Shown piece after piece: positions 24,851 through 32,912 of a DNA stretch of 64,000 nucleotides (positions are counted from its first letter, which is position 1; every line of letters begins with the position of its first letter). This DNA is from Rhizobium sp. R711 (GTDB lineage Bacteria; Pseudomonadota; Alphaproteobacteria; Rhizobiales; Rhizobiaceae). The notes under the pieces are model-generated. The model was not told where the DNA came from, made no database searches, and was given only the letters and a program-made list of their open reading frames with translations. The stretch lies in NCBI RefSeq assembly GCF_002211365.1, contig NZ_LOKZ01000005.1, positions 1 through 64,000 on the forward strand, read 5' to 3'. Position numbers and translations under genes: made by a program.

Positions 24851-25208
24851 CGTCGGCCTCCTGTTCATGCGCATATGACGGGTGAAGGTGTAACGATGGC
24901 GACGCCGGATAGTTCCCAAGAAAACAACAGAGCGCGCCGCGTCGATCTTGACTGGCGTGGTAAGTTCACTACCTTCGCTCTATCCATCGGCCTCGGACAT
25001 CGGCCGATGGGTCAACCTGGTGCCGGGCCCCTCTGGCGAGAGTTTTTACGGCGCTCTCGTGATGTCGGTACCGCCTGCAGCTTAAGCCGGCGGATTTTTC
25101 ATCGATGAAAAAGCTCACCATGCCTCACGCGCATGCCCTTTGTGGTATGCCGCGTTTTTCACGCACATATTCTCTGTTCGAAACCGTTCGTGGCTGCGAG
25201 GTGCAGCC
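24851..25208 (+). promoter_or_regulatory. Long, structured leader region of the TerC-like gene
   Basis: This 358-bp gap has no gene. It contains a perfect 9-bp stem-loop (24984-24992 with 25002-25010) and an 18-bp AT-rich palindrome (25095-25112). TerC-family metal-transport genes often carry a manganese-sensing yybP-ykoY riboswitch. Here a GUCAACC...CCGGG...GGCGAGAG succession (25011-25047) recalls part of that motif, but the conserved GGGGAGUAG loop is not evident, so I do not call a riboswitch. Confidence 0.35.
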
Positions 25209-26300
25209 ATGACCAACAGTTCCCAGCAAAAACCGACGCTCAGCTATTTCCGCTGGGCTTTCATAGTCACCATCCTCGGCCTGATCCTGGGCGCAGCCCT
25301 CGGCTGGCAGACGACAGGCACGATCGGCGGCATGGCGACCGTCTTCTTCATCTGCACGGTACTTGCCGTGCTGGAAATCTCACTCTCTTTCGACAATGCC
25401 ATCGTCAATGCCAACAAGCTCAAGGAAATGACGCCGGTCTGGCAGCATCGCTTCCTGACCTGGGGCATCGTCATTGCCGTCTTCGGCATGCGTATCGTCT
25501 TCCCGTTGGCGATCGTCGCGATCGCCGCCAAAATCGGCCCATTGGAAGCACTGGTGCTCGCGGCCCGGGAACCTGCGGAATACGCCCGCATCATGAACGA
25601 CGCCCATCTGCCGATCGCAGCCTTCGGCGGCACGTTTCTGATGATGGTCGGCCTCAACTACTTCTTCAATCACGAGAAGGACGTCCACTGGATATCAGGG
25701 CTTGAAAAGCTGATGGCCCGCTCGGCCACGATCAAGGGCATCGAGATCGCCTTCGTTCTGGCGCTGGTCCTGGTGTTCTCGTCGTTCCTCGGCGAAGAAG
25801 AAGCCACGACCTTCGTGCATTGCGCCATCTATGGCCTTCTGACCTTCCTGGCGGTTGAGGTGATCGGCGGTCTGCTCGATGCTTCGCAGCAGACGATGAG
25901 CGCTGCTGCCAAGGGCGGTCTCGGTGCCTTCATCTATCTGGAAGTGCTGGATGCCAGCTTCTCCTTCGACGGCGTCATCGGTGCCTTCGCGCTGACGCAG
26001 AACCTCTTCGTCATCGCCATCGGCCTCGGCATCGGCGCCATGTACGTGCGCTCGATGACGATCATGCTTGTCGAAAAGGGAACGCTTGCCGAATACCGCT
26101 ACCTCGAGCACGGCGCCTTCTACGCGATCCTGATCCTCTCGGTGATCATGTACGTGCAGACCATGTACCATATTCCCGAGGTCATCACCGGCCTTGGCGG
26201 CGCGGCCCTGATCGGCATCTCGCTCTGGTCTTCCATCCGCTACAACAGGAAGGAGCAGGCGCAAGAGCGCGCCGAGGCGCACAAGGAACTGCACGCCTGA
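25209..26300 (+). CDS. TerC-like integral membrane protein (DUF475 family)
   Basis: The 363-aa protein starts at 25209, with GAGG upstream; a frame extension to 25140 is unlikely. It has about nine hydrophobic helices. Two inverted-repeat-like acidic segments carry the family signature: LEISLSFDNAIVNANKLKEM (about 59-78) and FIYLEVLDASFSFDGVIGAFA (about 245-265), each with an E...FD(N/G) motif that binds divalent metal in TerC/Alx/MntP-type exporters. GEEEATTF lies between them. Members of DUF475/TerC are linked to manganese export or tellurite resistance; this one's substrate is inferred, not shown. It stands alone between a structured leader and a terminator. Confidence 0.88.
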   Translation: MTNSSQQKPTLSYFRWAFIVTILGLILGAALGWQTTGTIGGMATVFFICTVLAVLEISLSFDNAIVNANKLKEMTPVWQHRFLTWGIVIAVFGMRIVFPLAIVAIAAKIGPLEALVLAAREPAEYARIMNDAHLPIAAFGGTFLMMVGLNYFFNHEKDVHWISGLEKLMARSATIKGIEIAFVLALVLVFSSFLGEEEATTFVHCAIYGLLTFLAVEVIGGLLDASQQTMSAAAKGGLGAFIYLEVLDASFSFDGVIGAFALTQNLFVIAIGLGIGAMYVRSMTIMLVEKGTLAEYRYLEHGAFYAILILSVIMYVQTMYHIPEVITGLGGAALIGISLWSSIRYNRKEQAQERAEAHKELHA

Positions 26301-26348
26301 TCCCTGCAAGCCGCATCGACCGATGCTGCTTCATCACGGCAAAAATAA

Positions 26349-26374
26349 AGCCCGCGACCATCCGGTTGCGGGCT
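26349..26374. terminator. Bidirectional terminator between DUF475 and DUF1127 genes
   Basis: The stem AGCCCGCGACC/GGTTGCGGGCT (26349-26359 with 26364-26374) has a 4-nt loop. It is followed by GTTT on the plus strand and by TTATTTTTG on the minus strand. Confidence 0.85.
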
Positions 26375-26420
26375 GTTTCGTATCCGGCGATCGCGGATCG
26401 CCAAAACCGCGCCTAGGCGT

Positions 26421-26588
26421 TTAGTGGTTGATTCTACCGAACATGCTCGGATCGATACCGAGCTCGCGCAGATCGCGTGCCTTCGGGCGGCGGCCAGCTT
26501 CGACAGCGACGCTCGCAGCATTCGCAGCACTGATCATCGCAAAGGCGCGGCCAAGGAAACCATCGCGGATGGACTTACGGAAGGACAT
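26421..26588 (-). CDS. DUF1127 small protein
   Basis: The 55-aa product starts MSFRKSIRDGFLGRAFAMIS and ends ARDLRELGIDPSMFGRINH, the characteristic DUF1127 C-terminal helix (L-x-D-I/L-G-I/L...R). DUF1127 proteins are short, Arg-rich and numerous in Rhizobiaceae; some act in phosphate, C1 or RNA metabolism, but most are uncharacterised. A GAGAAAG stretch precedes the ATG. A longer upstream frame exists without a ribosome-binding site. Confidence 0.85.
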   Translation of the reverse strand: MSFRKSIRDGFLGRAFAMISAANAASVAVEAGRRPKARDLRELGIDPSMFGRINH

Positions 26589-26884
26589 TTCTTTCTCGCT
26601 TTGCTTTATGATTGACTGCTCATATGTGCGCTTCCCCATGCGTTGCGACAAGCGATGGAACTTCAGCCCTGCCATGCAAAAACACGAGATCAGAATAGAC
26701 GCACGACAGGCAGCCACCCACGAGCGGCGTCTGCGCACTCGGGCGGGGTCTGGAAATGCATGTTCCGATCATGCTTCCCGATATTTGAGAGCGCCTACTT
26801 GGCGATCACGCAAGCGCTACCGTATGAACTCAGCAAAACGAGCCACAGTACGGAGCCGTGGCGTGATCACAAGGATTGGAGGAT

Positions 26885-27415
26885 ATGCTGTTGACAGAAC
26901 CGTTCGTGATCAGACGTGCCGAGTTATCGGAGGCCGAAGCCTTGGCGCAATTTGCGGCGCACCTATTTCGCGATACCTACTATAAAGACACAACGGCGCC
27001 CGACATCGACGCTCATATCGAGAGGAATTTCAGCGTCGGACATCAGGCCGCGGAGATCAGCGATCCCTCCGCCGCGGTGTTTCTGGCGACATTTGATGAC
27101 CGCATCATCGGATACGCGCACGTCATTTTCGACTCGGTCGATCATCGGTCGGCCTTTCTCAATCGCATTTATGTCCACGCCGGTTGGAGAGGCCGTGGAT
27201 TGGCGACCGAGCTCTTGGAGACGGTTCTGAGCGAGGCTAGGCAACGCGGCGAAACCCGTTTGGAGTTGACTGTATTCGAGCAAAACGCCCGGGCGATCGC
27301 GTTTTACAAAAGAGCCGGATTCGCAGTGACCGGTAACACGGCATTTACCGTCGGTCAGGACGTCCAGACCGACCTCGTGATGGCGATAGACCTGGTCGAG
27401 GGTCTCGACACCTAA
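26885..27415 (+). CDS. GNAT-family N-acetyltransferase
   Basis: The product is about 176 aa. The ATG at 26885 has AAGGA at 26871-26875; a TTG three codons upstream is too close to it. The fold is complete: the N-terminal strand FVIRRAELSEAEALAQFAAH, the core IIGYAHVIFDS, the acetyl-CoA loop RIYVHAGWRGRGLATELLE (RGRGLA at about 108-113), and LTVFEQNARAIAFYKRAGFAV with the Asn-Ala-Arg-Ala-Ile-Ala-Phe-Tyr motif. The acceptor is unknown. It converges on tctA over a terminator. Confidence 0.88.
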   Translation: MLLTEPFVIRRAELSEAEALAQFAAHLFRDTYYKDTTAPDIDAHIERNFSVGHQAAEISDPSAAVFLATFDDRIIGYAHVIFDSVDHRSAFLNRIYVHAGWRGRGLATELLETVLSEARQRGETRLELTVFEQNARAIAFYKRAGFAVTGNTAFTVGQDVQTDLVMAIDLVEGLDT

Positions 27416-27492
27416 CGGCACAACTACGCGAGCAAGACGCCTGATGTGGTGCCGTGTCCGCCACCGGAGCGTCTCGCGGGCCTGAACGAAAA

Positions 27493-27518
27493 GGCCGGCG
27501 ATGTGTCCATCGCCGGCC
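27493..27518 (-). terminator. Terminator of the tctCBA operon
   Basis: A perfect 10-bp stem GGCCGGCGAT/ATCGCCGGCC (27493-27502 with 27509-27518) is followed on the minus strand by TTTTCGTT. It lies just beyond the tctA stop. Confidence 0.85.
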
Positions 27519-27550
27519 GCAATTGAGGGGTTCGGGGCAGTCTTTTTCTT

Positions 27551-29074
27551 TTAATCCTCGTTTGCCGCAAGCTGCGACAGAACCTCGCCGCGCCCGCGCA
27601 ACCGCAGGATCAGCGGAATGATGAAGGCGGCGGCGGCAACAATCAGCAGGCCGGCAGCGATCGGCGACATCACCAGCGTCGTCACATCACCCTGGCTGAT
27701 CGCAAGTGCGCGGCGCAGCTGCTGCTCGGCCAGTGGGCCAAGGATGAGGCCGACGACCGCGGGCGCGATCGGATAGCCGAAAAGCCGCATGATGTAGCCG
27801 AGGACACCGAAGGCGAGCAGCATGCCGAGTTCGAACACCGAGGGGTTGGCGCCGATCGTGCCGAGCGTCGCAAACAGCAGGATGCCGGCATAGAGCCATG
27901 GCTTCGGGATCGTCAGCAGGCGCACCCAGAGACCGATCAGCGGCAGGTTGAGCACCAGGAGCATCGCATTGGCGATCAGCAGGCTGGCAATCAGGCCCCA
28001 GACGATCTGTGGGTTGTTCGCAAATAACAGGGGGCCGGGCTGCAGACCGTATTGTTGGAAGCCGGCGAGCATGATCGCCGCCGTTGCCGAAGTCGGCAGG
28101 CCGAGTGTCAGGAGCGGAACGAGCGTACCGGCAGCCGATGCGTTGTTCGCGGCCTCTGGACCGGCCACACCCTCAATCGCGCCACGGCCGAATTCCTCGG
28201 GATTCTTGCTCAGCCGTTTCTCGGTGGCATAGGAGAGGAATGTTCCGATCTCTGCGCCGCCGGCCGGCATTGCACCGATCGGGAAACCAATGAGGGTGCC
28301 ACGCAGCCACGCTTTCCAGGAACGCGCCCAGTCCTGTGCCGTCATCCACAACGAACCCTTGACCGCCTCGACGGTCTCCTCGCCCCGATTGCCCTGAGCG
28401 GCAATATAGAGTGTCTCGCCAATAGCAAACATCGCAACCGCCAGCGTCGTGACCTCGACACCGTCGAGCAGATCCGGAACGCCGAAGGAAAGACGCGCCT
28501 GGCCGGTCTGCAGGTCGATACCGATCATTGCAAGCGCAAAGCCGATGAAGAGCGAGGTGAGCCCCCTCAGCGCCGAGTCCCCGAAAGCAGAGGAAACCGT
28601 GACGAAGGCAAGAATCATCAGTGCAAAATACTCGCGGGGGCCAAAGACGAGAGCGAGTTTGACGATATAGGGGGCGATGAAGGCCAGTCCGAGCGTGGCG
28701 ATGAGACCCGCCACGAACGAGCCGATCGCCGCTGTCGCTAGCGCGGGACCGCCCCTGCCCGCCCGGGCCATCTTGTTGCCCTCCAATGCGGTAACGATCG
28801 AGGAGCTCTCGCCCGGCGTGTTGAGAAGGATCGAGGTCGTCGAACCACCATACATTCCGCCATAGTAGATGCCGGCGAACATGATGAGCGATCCGCCCGG
28901 ATCGAGCTTGTAGGTGACCGGCAGCAGGAGTGCGACCGTCAGCGCCGGACCGATGCCCGGTAGAACGCCGACGGCCGTTCCAAGCGTTACGCCGATCAAC
29001 GCGTAAAGCAGGTTCATCGGCTGCATGGCGACCAGGACGCCCTGAAGGAGGAGTTCGAAAGTGTTCATGGGCAT
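27551..29074 (-). CDS. tctA: Tripartite tricarboxylate transporter, large permease TctA
   Basis: The 507-aa inner-membrane permease of the TTT family has about 11-12 helices. The N-terminal repeat has the signature [20 protein letters not shown] (about 38-57) and [22 protein letters not shown] (about 69-90), which is repeated in diverged form in the second half ([20 protein letters not shown]). It forms the channel with TctB and takes substrate from TctC, driven by an ion gradient. It is the last gene of the tctC-tctB-tctA operon, 6 bp behind tctB. The ATG at 29068 is an alternative start. Confidence 0.93.
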   Translation of the reverse strand: MPMNTFELLLQGVLVAMQPMNLLYALIGVTLGTAVGVLPGIGPALTVALLLPVTYKLDPGGSLIMFAGIYYGGMYGGSTTSILLNTPGESSSIVTALEGNKMARAGRGGPALATAAIGSFVAGLIATLGLAFIAPYIVKLALVFGPREYFALMILAFVTVSSAFGDSALRGLTSLFIGFALAMIGIDLQTGQARLSFGVPDLLDGVEVTTLAVAMFAIGETLYIAAQGNRGEETVEAVKGSLWMTAQDWARSWKAWLRGTLIGFPIGAMPAGGAEIGTFLSYATEKRLSKNPEEFGRGAIEGVAGPEAANNASAAGTLVPLLTLGLPTSATAAIMLAGFQQYGLQPGPLLFANNPQIVWGLIASLLIANAMLLVLNLPLIGLWVRLLTIPKPWLYAGILLFATLGTIGANPSVFELGMLLAFGVLGYIMRLFGYPIAPAVVGLILGPLAEQQLRRALAISQGDVTTLVMSPIAAGLLIVAAAAFIIPLILRLRGRGEVLSQLAANED

Positions 29075-29080
29075 TCGTTC

Positions 29081-29572
29081 CTAGAAGAAGAGCCTCTCCA
29101 GCAGACCGGCAGGCAACAAGAGCTGCAGAAGCTGCGAGAAGATGACCCAGACGACGAAGCTGAGGGCGATACCGGCAGGCAACGATAGCCAAAGCTTGCG
29201 CAGTCCGAAGCCACGCGCCGTGAGTGCGAAGAGAACGCCGGTGGCAATCGAAAAGCCGGCCGTCTTCAGGAGCAGCATTTGCCCTGCAAGGCCGGCGACG
29301 ACCCATATGACCGGCGCGATTTCCTGATGCTCACGTTCGGGAAAATCGCCATGCCAGGCTTCGAACGCCGTCCAGATCCCAAGTGCGATCAGGCCGAGCG
29401 CAACCGCCGTCGGAACGGTCGCAGGACCGATGCGCGCGTATTGCGCGACCGCCTTCATGTGAGAAACGTCCCAGAGCATGACCGCGGCCACGGCGAAAAG
29501 ACAGAGGGCAATGATCAGCGCCGCCCAGTCGGGGCGGCGCTTCGTTGCCAGGGGTTCGTTACCCTCGCTCAT
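29081..29572 (-). CDS. tctB: Tripartite tricarboxylate transporter, small permease TctB
   Basis: This 163-aa membrane protein has four predicted helices (about residues 16-34, 48-66, 86-105, 130-155). It shows the family's weak conservation: RIGPATVPTAVALGLIALG, and GFSIATGVLFALTARGFG near the third helix. Its start overlaps the tctC stop by 4 bp (ATGA type), indicating translational coupling. It works with TctA as the membrane part of the transporter. Confidence 0.88.
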   Translation of the reverse strand: MSEGNEPLATKRRPDWAALIIALCLFAVAAVMLWDVSHMKAVAQYARIGPATVPTAVALGLIALGIWTAFEAWHGDFPEREHQEIAPVIWVVAGLAGQMLLLKTAGFSIATGVLFALTARGFGLRKLWLSLPAGIALSFVVWVIFSQLLQLLLPAGLLERLFF

Positions 29573-30513
29573 TTAACAAGTCCGATCTCTTTGAGGATGC
29601 CTTCAGTCGCAGCAACATCCTTTTCGAGCTGCGCCTTGAAGGCGTCGCCGGCGAGGTAGGTATCGGCCCAACCCTTGGTCTTCAGGACTTCCTGCCAGCC
29701 GGCGGACTTCGAGACCTTGTCGAAGTCAGCGGTGATCGCTGCGGTCTGTTCGGCCGAAAGCCCTGGAGCGGCAGCCACCATACGCCAGTTCTGCACGGCG
29801 ACATCGAGTCCGGATTCCTTCAGCGTCGGCGCATCGACGCCCTCGATGCGGTGATCGCTTGACACGGCAAGCAGGCGCAGCTGGCCGGCTTTGACCTGCG
29901 ATTCAAACTCGCCGTAACCAGAAATGCCCGCCGTCACCTGTCCGCCGAGAATGGCAGCCAGTGCTTCGCCGCCGCCGGAAAAAGCAACATAGTTGATCTT
30001 CGTCGGATCGACCCCGGCTGCCTTCGCGATCAGGCCGACCGCGATGTGGTCGGTGCCGCCGGCCGAGCCGCCACCCCAGGAAACGGCACCCGGATCCTGC
30101 TTCAGCTTTGCGACGAGATCGGCCATCGTCTTGATGTCGGATGAAGCCGGAACGACGATCGCCTCGTATTCGCCCGTGAGACGGGCGATCGGCGTGACGT
30201 CTTTGAGGGTAACCGGCGACTGGTTCGTCAGGATCGCGCCGACCATGACATAGCCGCCAACGATCAGTGCGTTAGGGTTGCCGCTGTTCTGACCGGCAAA
30301 CTGGGCGAGACCAATGGTGCCGCCGGCGCCTGGAACGTTCTGAACCTGAATGTTGCCTGAGATGCCTTCCTTCTGCATGACGGTCTGCAGCGAGCGAGCA
30401 GTCTGATCCCAACCGCCGCCAGGAGCGGCCGGCGCCATGATGGTGTAGTCGGCGGCATAGGCCGGCAACGCGATCGCGGCCGCGAAAATGCTTGCAAGAA
30501 GAGTATGCTTCAC
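29569..30513 (-). CDS. tctC: Tripartite tricarboxylate transporter, periplasmic binding protein TctC
   Basis: The 314-aa protein starts at the GTG at 30513, preceded by GGAGGA 8 nt upstream; this places a clean signal peptide (KHTLLASIFAAAIALPAYA) first. A longer ATG frame from 30612 is unlikely. The mature protein is a Bug-fold binding protein: IMAPAAPGGGWDQTARSLQ (about 24-42) and VPGAGGTIGLAQF are the two ligand loops. TctC/Bug proteins bind citrate or other di/tricarboxylates; the ligand here cannot be told from sequence. It leads the operon. Confidence 0.92.
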   Translation of the reverse strand: MKHTLLASIFAAAIALPAYAADYTIMAPAAPGGGWDQTARSLQTVMQKEGISGNIQVQNVPGAGGTIGLAQFAGQNSGNPNALIVGGYVMVGAILTNQSPVTLKDVTPIARLTGEYEAIVVPASSDIKTMADLVAKLKQDPGAVSWGGGSAGGTDHIAVGLIAKAAGVDPTKINYVAFSGGGEALAAILGGQVTAGISGYGEFESQVKAGQLRLLAVSSDHRIEGVDAPTLKESGLDVAVQNWRMVAAAPGLSAEQTAAITADFDKVSKSAGWQEVLKTKGWADTYLAGDAFKAQLEKDVAATEGILKEIGLVK

Positions 30514-30679
30514 GAGTGTGTCCTCCGTGGGCACGGCTGAGAAACCGCGCATTGTTCTCGATGGAATCGGGAAGAACACCGCAGACGGACATAGGTCCGG
30601 TATGGCCGGCAAGCTCTTCCCGAAACTTCACCTCTCCGCCTCCACGGAGCTGAAGTTCTACAAAGCGGACCACGATAAG

Positions 30680-30697
30680 CTGTCATTTAGCTGACAT
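30680..30697 (+). promoter_or_regulatory. Pho-box-like tandem direct repeat
   Basis: CTGTCAT-TTAG-CTGACAT gives two heptamers with 11-bp period. The match to the PhoB box (CTGTCAT-N4-CTGTCAT) is 13 of 14 repeat positions. Any OmpR/PhoB-family regulator could use such a site, including the TctD encoded nearby. It is about 165 bp upstream of tctC and about 120 bp upstream of the small gene at 30818. The rest of the 304-bp gap shows nothing clear. Confidence 0.6.
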
Positions 30698-30817
30698 CCG
30701 CGGAGTATCCACCCCGAAGGACACTTTTTTGCCGCAATTGCACTCGGCGAAAAACTTCGACCGCTGCGGGAACTTGTCTGCCATCGCCGCGTTTAGCGAG
30801 ATAAGGAGGATTGGGCC

Positions 30818-31006
30818 ATGAGTTCTCACATCGATACCAAGCAAATCGAACATGAGGGCTTACGACAAGTGTGGAGCGTGCGTGAATTTGCGCGTCGCCA
30901 CCGGTTGGACAAGAAGGAGGAGAAGCGGCTCCTCGTGCTTTTCGGATCGTTCGCGACGAAGCAGGAATTGCTGTCGAACGCCCAGCGGCCCTGCCTTTTC
31001 CGGTAA
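30818..31006 (+). CDS. Small hypothetical protein with strong ribosome-binding site (62 aa)
   Basis: The product begins MSSHIDTKQIEHEGLRQVWS, continues with a basic helical part (REFARRHRLDKKEEKRLLVL) and ends QELLSNAQRPCLFR. AAGGAGGA lies about 8 nt before the ATG, among the best in the window. The protein is charged, has no membrane segment, and the REFARRHRLDKKEEKRL helix could bind nucleic acid, though no HTH family is recognised. It converges on the binding-protein gene, 12 bp away. A function is not assigned. Confidence 0.65.
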   Translation: MSSHIDTKQIEHEGLRQVWSVREFARRHRLDKKEEKRLLVLFGSFATKQELLSNAQRPCLFR

Positions 31007-31018
31007 CTACCACGATTT

Positions 31019-32083
31019 TTATTGTGTCCGCAGGACCTCGTTCCAGTGCGCGATCAACCTCGCGCGCTTCACCTGATCCAGGTAGACCATCAGTCCGGGG
31101 CTGACGGGGACCGGCCGCAATTGCGCGCCCAGCAGCTCCTGCATCGTGTTGGCTGTGTTCTCACCGGCGACCTCAGGGCTGACAGCCGGAATTTGCAGCT
31201 CGCGCGCCATGATCGTCTGCCCCTCCTTCGACATGAAGAAGGAGAGGTAGCGGCGCCCGAGTTCCGGCTCGCCCGCCGCCTGCGGCACGAGGCCAATGCG
31301 CGACATCACGACGGTATAGTCCTTTGGCAGGACAATCCCCACATCCGGCTGGCGTTTGGCCCAATCGGCGGCATAGGAGCCGAGGATGTTGTAGCCGAGA
31401 ACGAAACGGCCGTCGGACACGCGCTCCAGAATGGCCGAGCTGGTCGAATAGAGCTTGACCCCGGCTGCGCCCATGGCGCCGATGACGGACCAGATATCCC
31501 CGAACTGCTCCTGGTCACGCGCCATGAACAGGAAGCCGACGCCGGAACGTTCGATGTCGTAGGTGCCGATCCGGCCATGGACCGCATCGCCCTTGCGCTT
31601 GAGGTAATCGACGAATTCGGCGCGCGAACTCGGCGGCGGCTCCTTCACGAAACTCGGCCTGTGATAGACGAAAACCGCCGGCTCGAAGGTCAGTGCATAG
31701 GCGGTATTGCGCCAGTTGGCCCATTTCGGCCAGCGGGCGCTCATCGGCAGGTTGCTGACCTGCGCGTAACCGTCGTTGGAGAGCTTCACCTGCAGGTCCA
31801 TCGCCGAGGAAAAGGCGAAATCGGCGGTGCGCTTGCCGGCATCGGTCTCGCGCACGATGCGGTCGTAGATTTCCCCGGTCAGCATGTCCTCGTACTTGAC
31901 CGCCACATCGGGATTGGCCTTCTGAAATCCGCGGATCATCGGCTGTGCCAGGGGCTCATCGAGCGATGAATAGACAACCAGCGTCGGAGCTTCGGCACTG
32001 CCGGAACGCGCAGGATAAAACACCTCGTCCGCTGTCGCCAATGCGGGACAGAGAGACACCAACAGGAAAAGAACACTCCTCAT
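31019..32083 (-). CDS. Periplasmic solute-binding protein, iron/hexose-phosphate type (COG1840), orphan of a transporter
   Basis: The product is 354 aa. The start at 32083 (MRSVLFLLVSLCPALATA) gives a signal peptide; a GTG at 32098 is possible and neither has a clear SD site. The mature part has LVVYSSLDEPLAQPMIRGFQ (first lobe), FAFSSAMDLQ, YHRPSFVKEPP, YDIERSGVGFLFMA and SFFMSKEGQTIMAREL, the layout of the FbpA/AfuA/PgtC class II binding fold. No ABC permease or ATPase is adjacent. It is divergent from the TctD/TctE genes with a 151-bp shared region, so it probably presents its ligand to the TctE sensor, as HptA and PgtC do in other systems. That role is inferred. Confidence 0.82.
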   Translation of the reverse strand: MRSVLFLLVSLCPALATADEVFYPARSGSAEAPTLVVYSSLDEPLAQPMIRGFQKANPDVAVKYEDMLTGEIYDRIVRETDAGKRTADFAFSSAMDLQVKLSNDGYAQVSNLPMSARWPKWANWRNTAYALTFEPAVFVYHRPSFVKEPPPSSRAEFVDYLKRKGDAVHGRIGTYDIERSGVGFLFMARDQEQFGDIWSVIGAMGAAGVKLYSTSSAILERVSDGRFVLGYNILGSYAADWAKRQPDVGIVLPKDYTVVMSRIGLVPQAAGEPELGRRYLSFFMSKEGQTIMARELQIPAVSPEVAGENTANTMQELLGAQLRPVPVSPGLMVYLDQVKRARLIAHWNEVLRTQ

Positions 32084-32234
32084 TGCACGACAATGCACCA
32101 GCAGCCGCGATCCAGCAAGTCGAGCGCGCCAGTCCCGTTTCCGGCCACAGCGGCTGGTACGCTGCCAAACCGAAAAATCGCTATGACATCGGCCTCACCG
32201 CCCTGTATCCTTTTCAAAAATCAAGGGAACATCC

Positions 32235-32912
32235 GTGCGCATTCTACTGGTGGAGGACAATATCGCGCTGGCCGACGGGCTTTCGGCGATCCTGCGCGGC
32301 ACCGGCCATGCCGTTGACGTCGTGCATGACGGTGCCTCGGCCAATGCTGTGACGGCGGCTGAGAATTTCGATCTCGTCGTGCTCGACCTGAACCTGCCGG
32401 AGATGGACGGCCTCGAAGTGCTGCGCGGCATGCGGGGCCGGCAGAACCAATCGGCCGTCCTCATCCTGACGGCGCGCGGCGCACCAGAGGAGCGGGTGAA
32501 GGGCCTTGATCTCGGCGCCGATGACTACCTCATCAAGCCCTTTGACATTTCTGAGTTCGAGGCGCGCGTGCGCGTCCTCCTGCGCCGCCAGGCCGGGCTG
32601 CATTCGGCGACTGTCAGTTTCGGCGGCCTCTCGCTCGATCTCAATTCACGCGCTTTCTCCGCAGGCTCGACGCCGCTCGACATCCCCGCCCGCGAGCTTG
32701 GCCTTCTGGAAATCCTCTTCATGCGCGCCGGCAAGGTCGTCGCCAAGGAGGCAATCATCCAGTCGCTGACGGCCTTCGACGACGACATTTCGGCCAATGC
32801 CATCGAGCAGTATGTCAGCCGCCTCAGAAAACGCCTGTCGCCCTACGGCCTGACGGTGAAGACCGCGCGCGGCATCGGCTACTATCTCGACAAGCTGCCC
32901 GAGGCCTCATGA
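32235..32912 (+). CDS. tctD: OmpR-family response regulator, TctD type
   Basis: The 225-aa regulator starts at a GTG with AAGGGA 7 nt upstream. Receiver domain (1-115): VEDNIALADG, phosphoacceptor D51 in VVLDLNLPEMDG, Thr in ILTARG, Lys in YLIKPFD. The C-terminal winged helix (about 125-222) has VSFGGLSLDLNSRAF and the recognition region NAIEQYVSRLRKRLSPYG. It is translationally coupled to tctE by a 4-bp overlap. The TctDE system of enterobacteria controls tricarboxylate uptake, and tctCBA lies 1.7 kb away, so it is the obvious target; direct-repeat sites of 11-bp period, as at 30680-30697, would suit it. Confidence 0.92.
   Translation: MRILLVEDNIALADGLSAILRGTGHAVDVVHDGASANAVTAAENFDLVVLDLNLPEMDGLEVLRGMRGRQNQSAVLILTARGAPEERVKGLDLGADDYLIKPFDISEFEARVRVLLRRQAGLHSATVSFGGLSLDLNSRAFSAGSTPLDIPARELGLLEILFMRAGKVVAKEAIIQSLTAFDDDISANAIEQYVSRLRKRLSPYGLTVKTARGIGYYLDKLPEAS

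Noticed and set aside
25011..25047. yybP-ykoY manganese riboswitch call
   Set aside because: Only part of the conserved sequence is seen and the GGGGAGUAG loop is not found, so it is listed as a hypothesis, not as a feature call.
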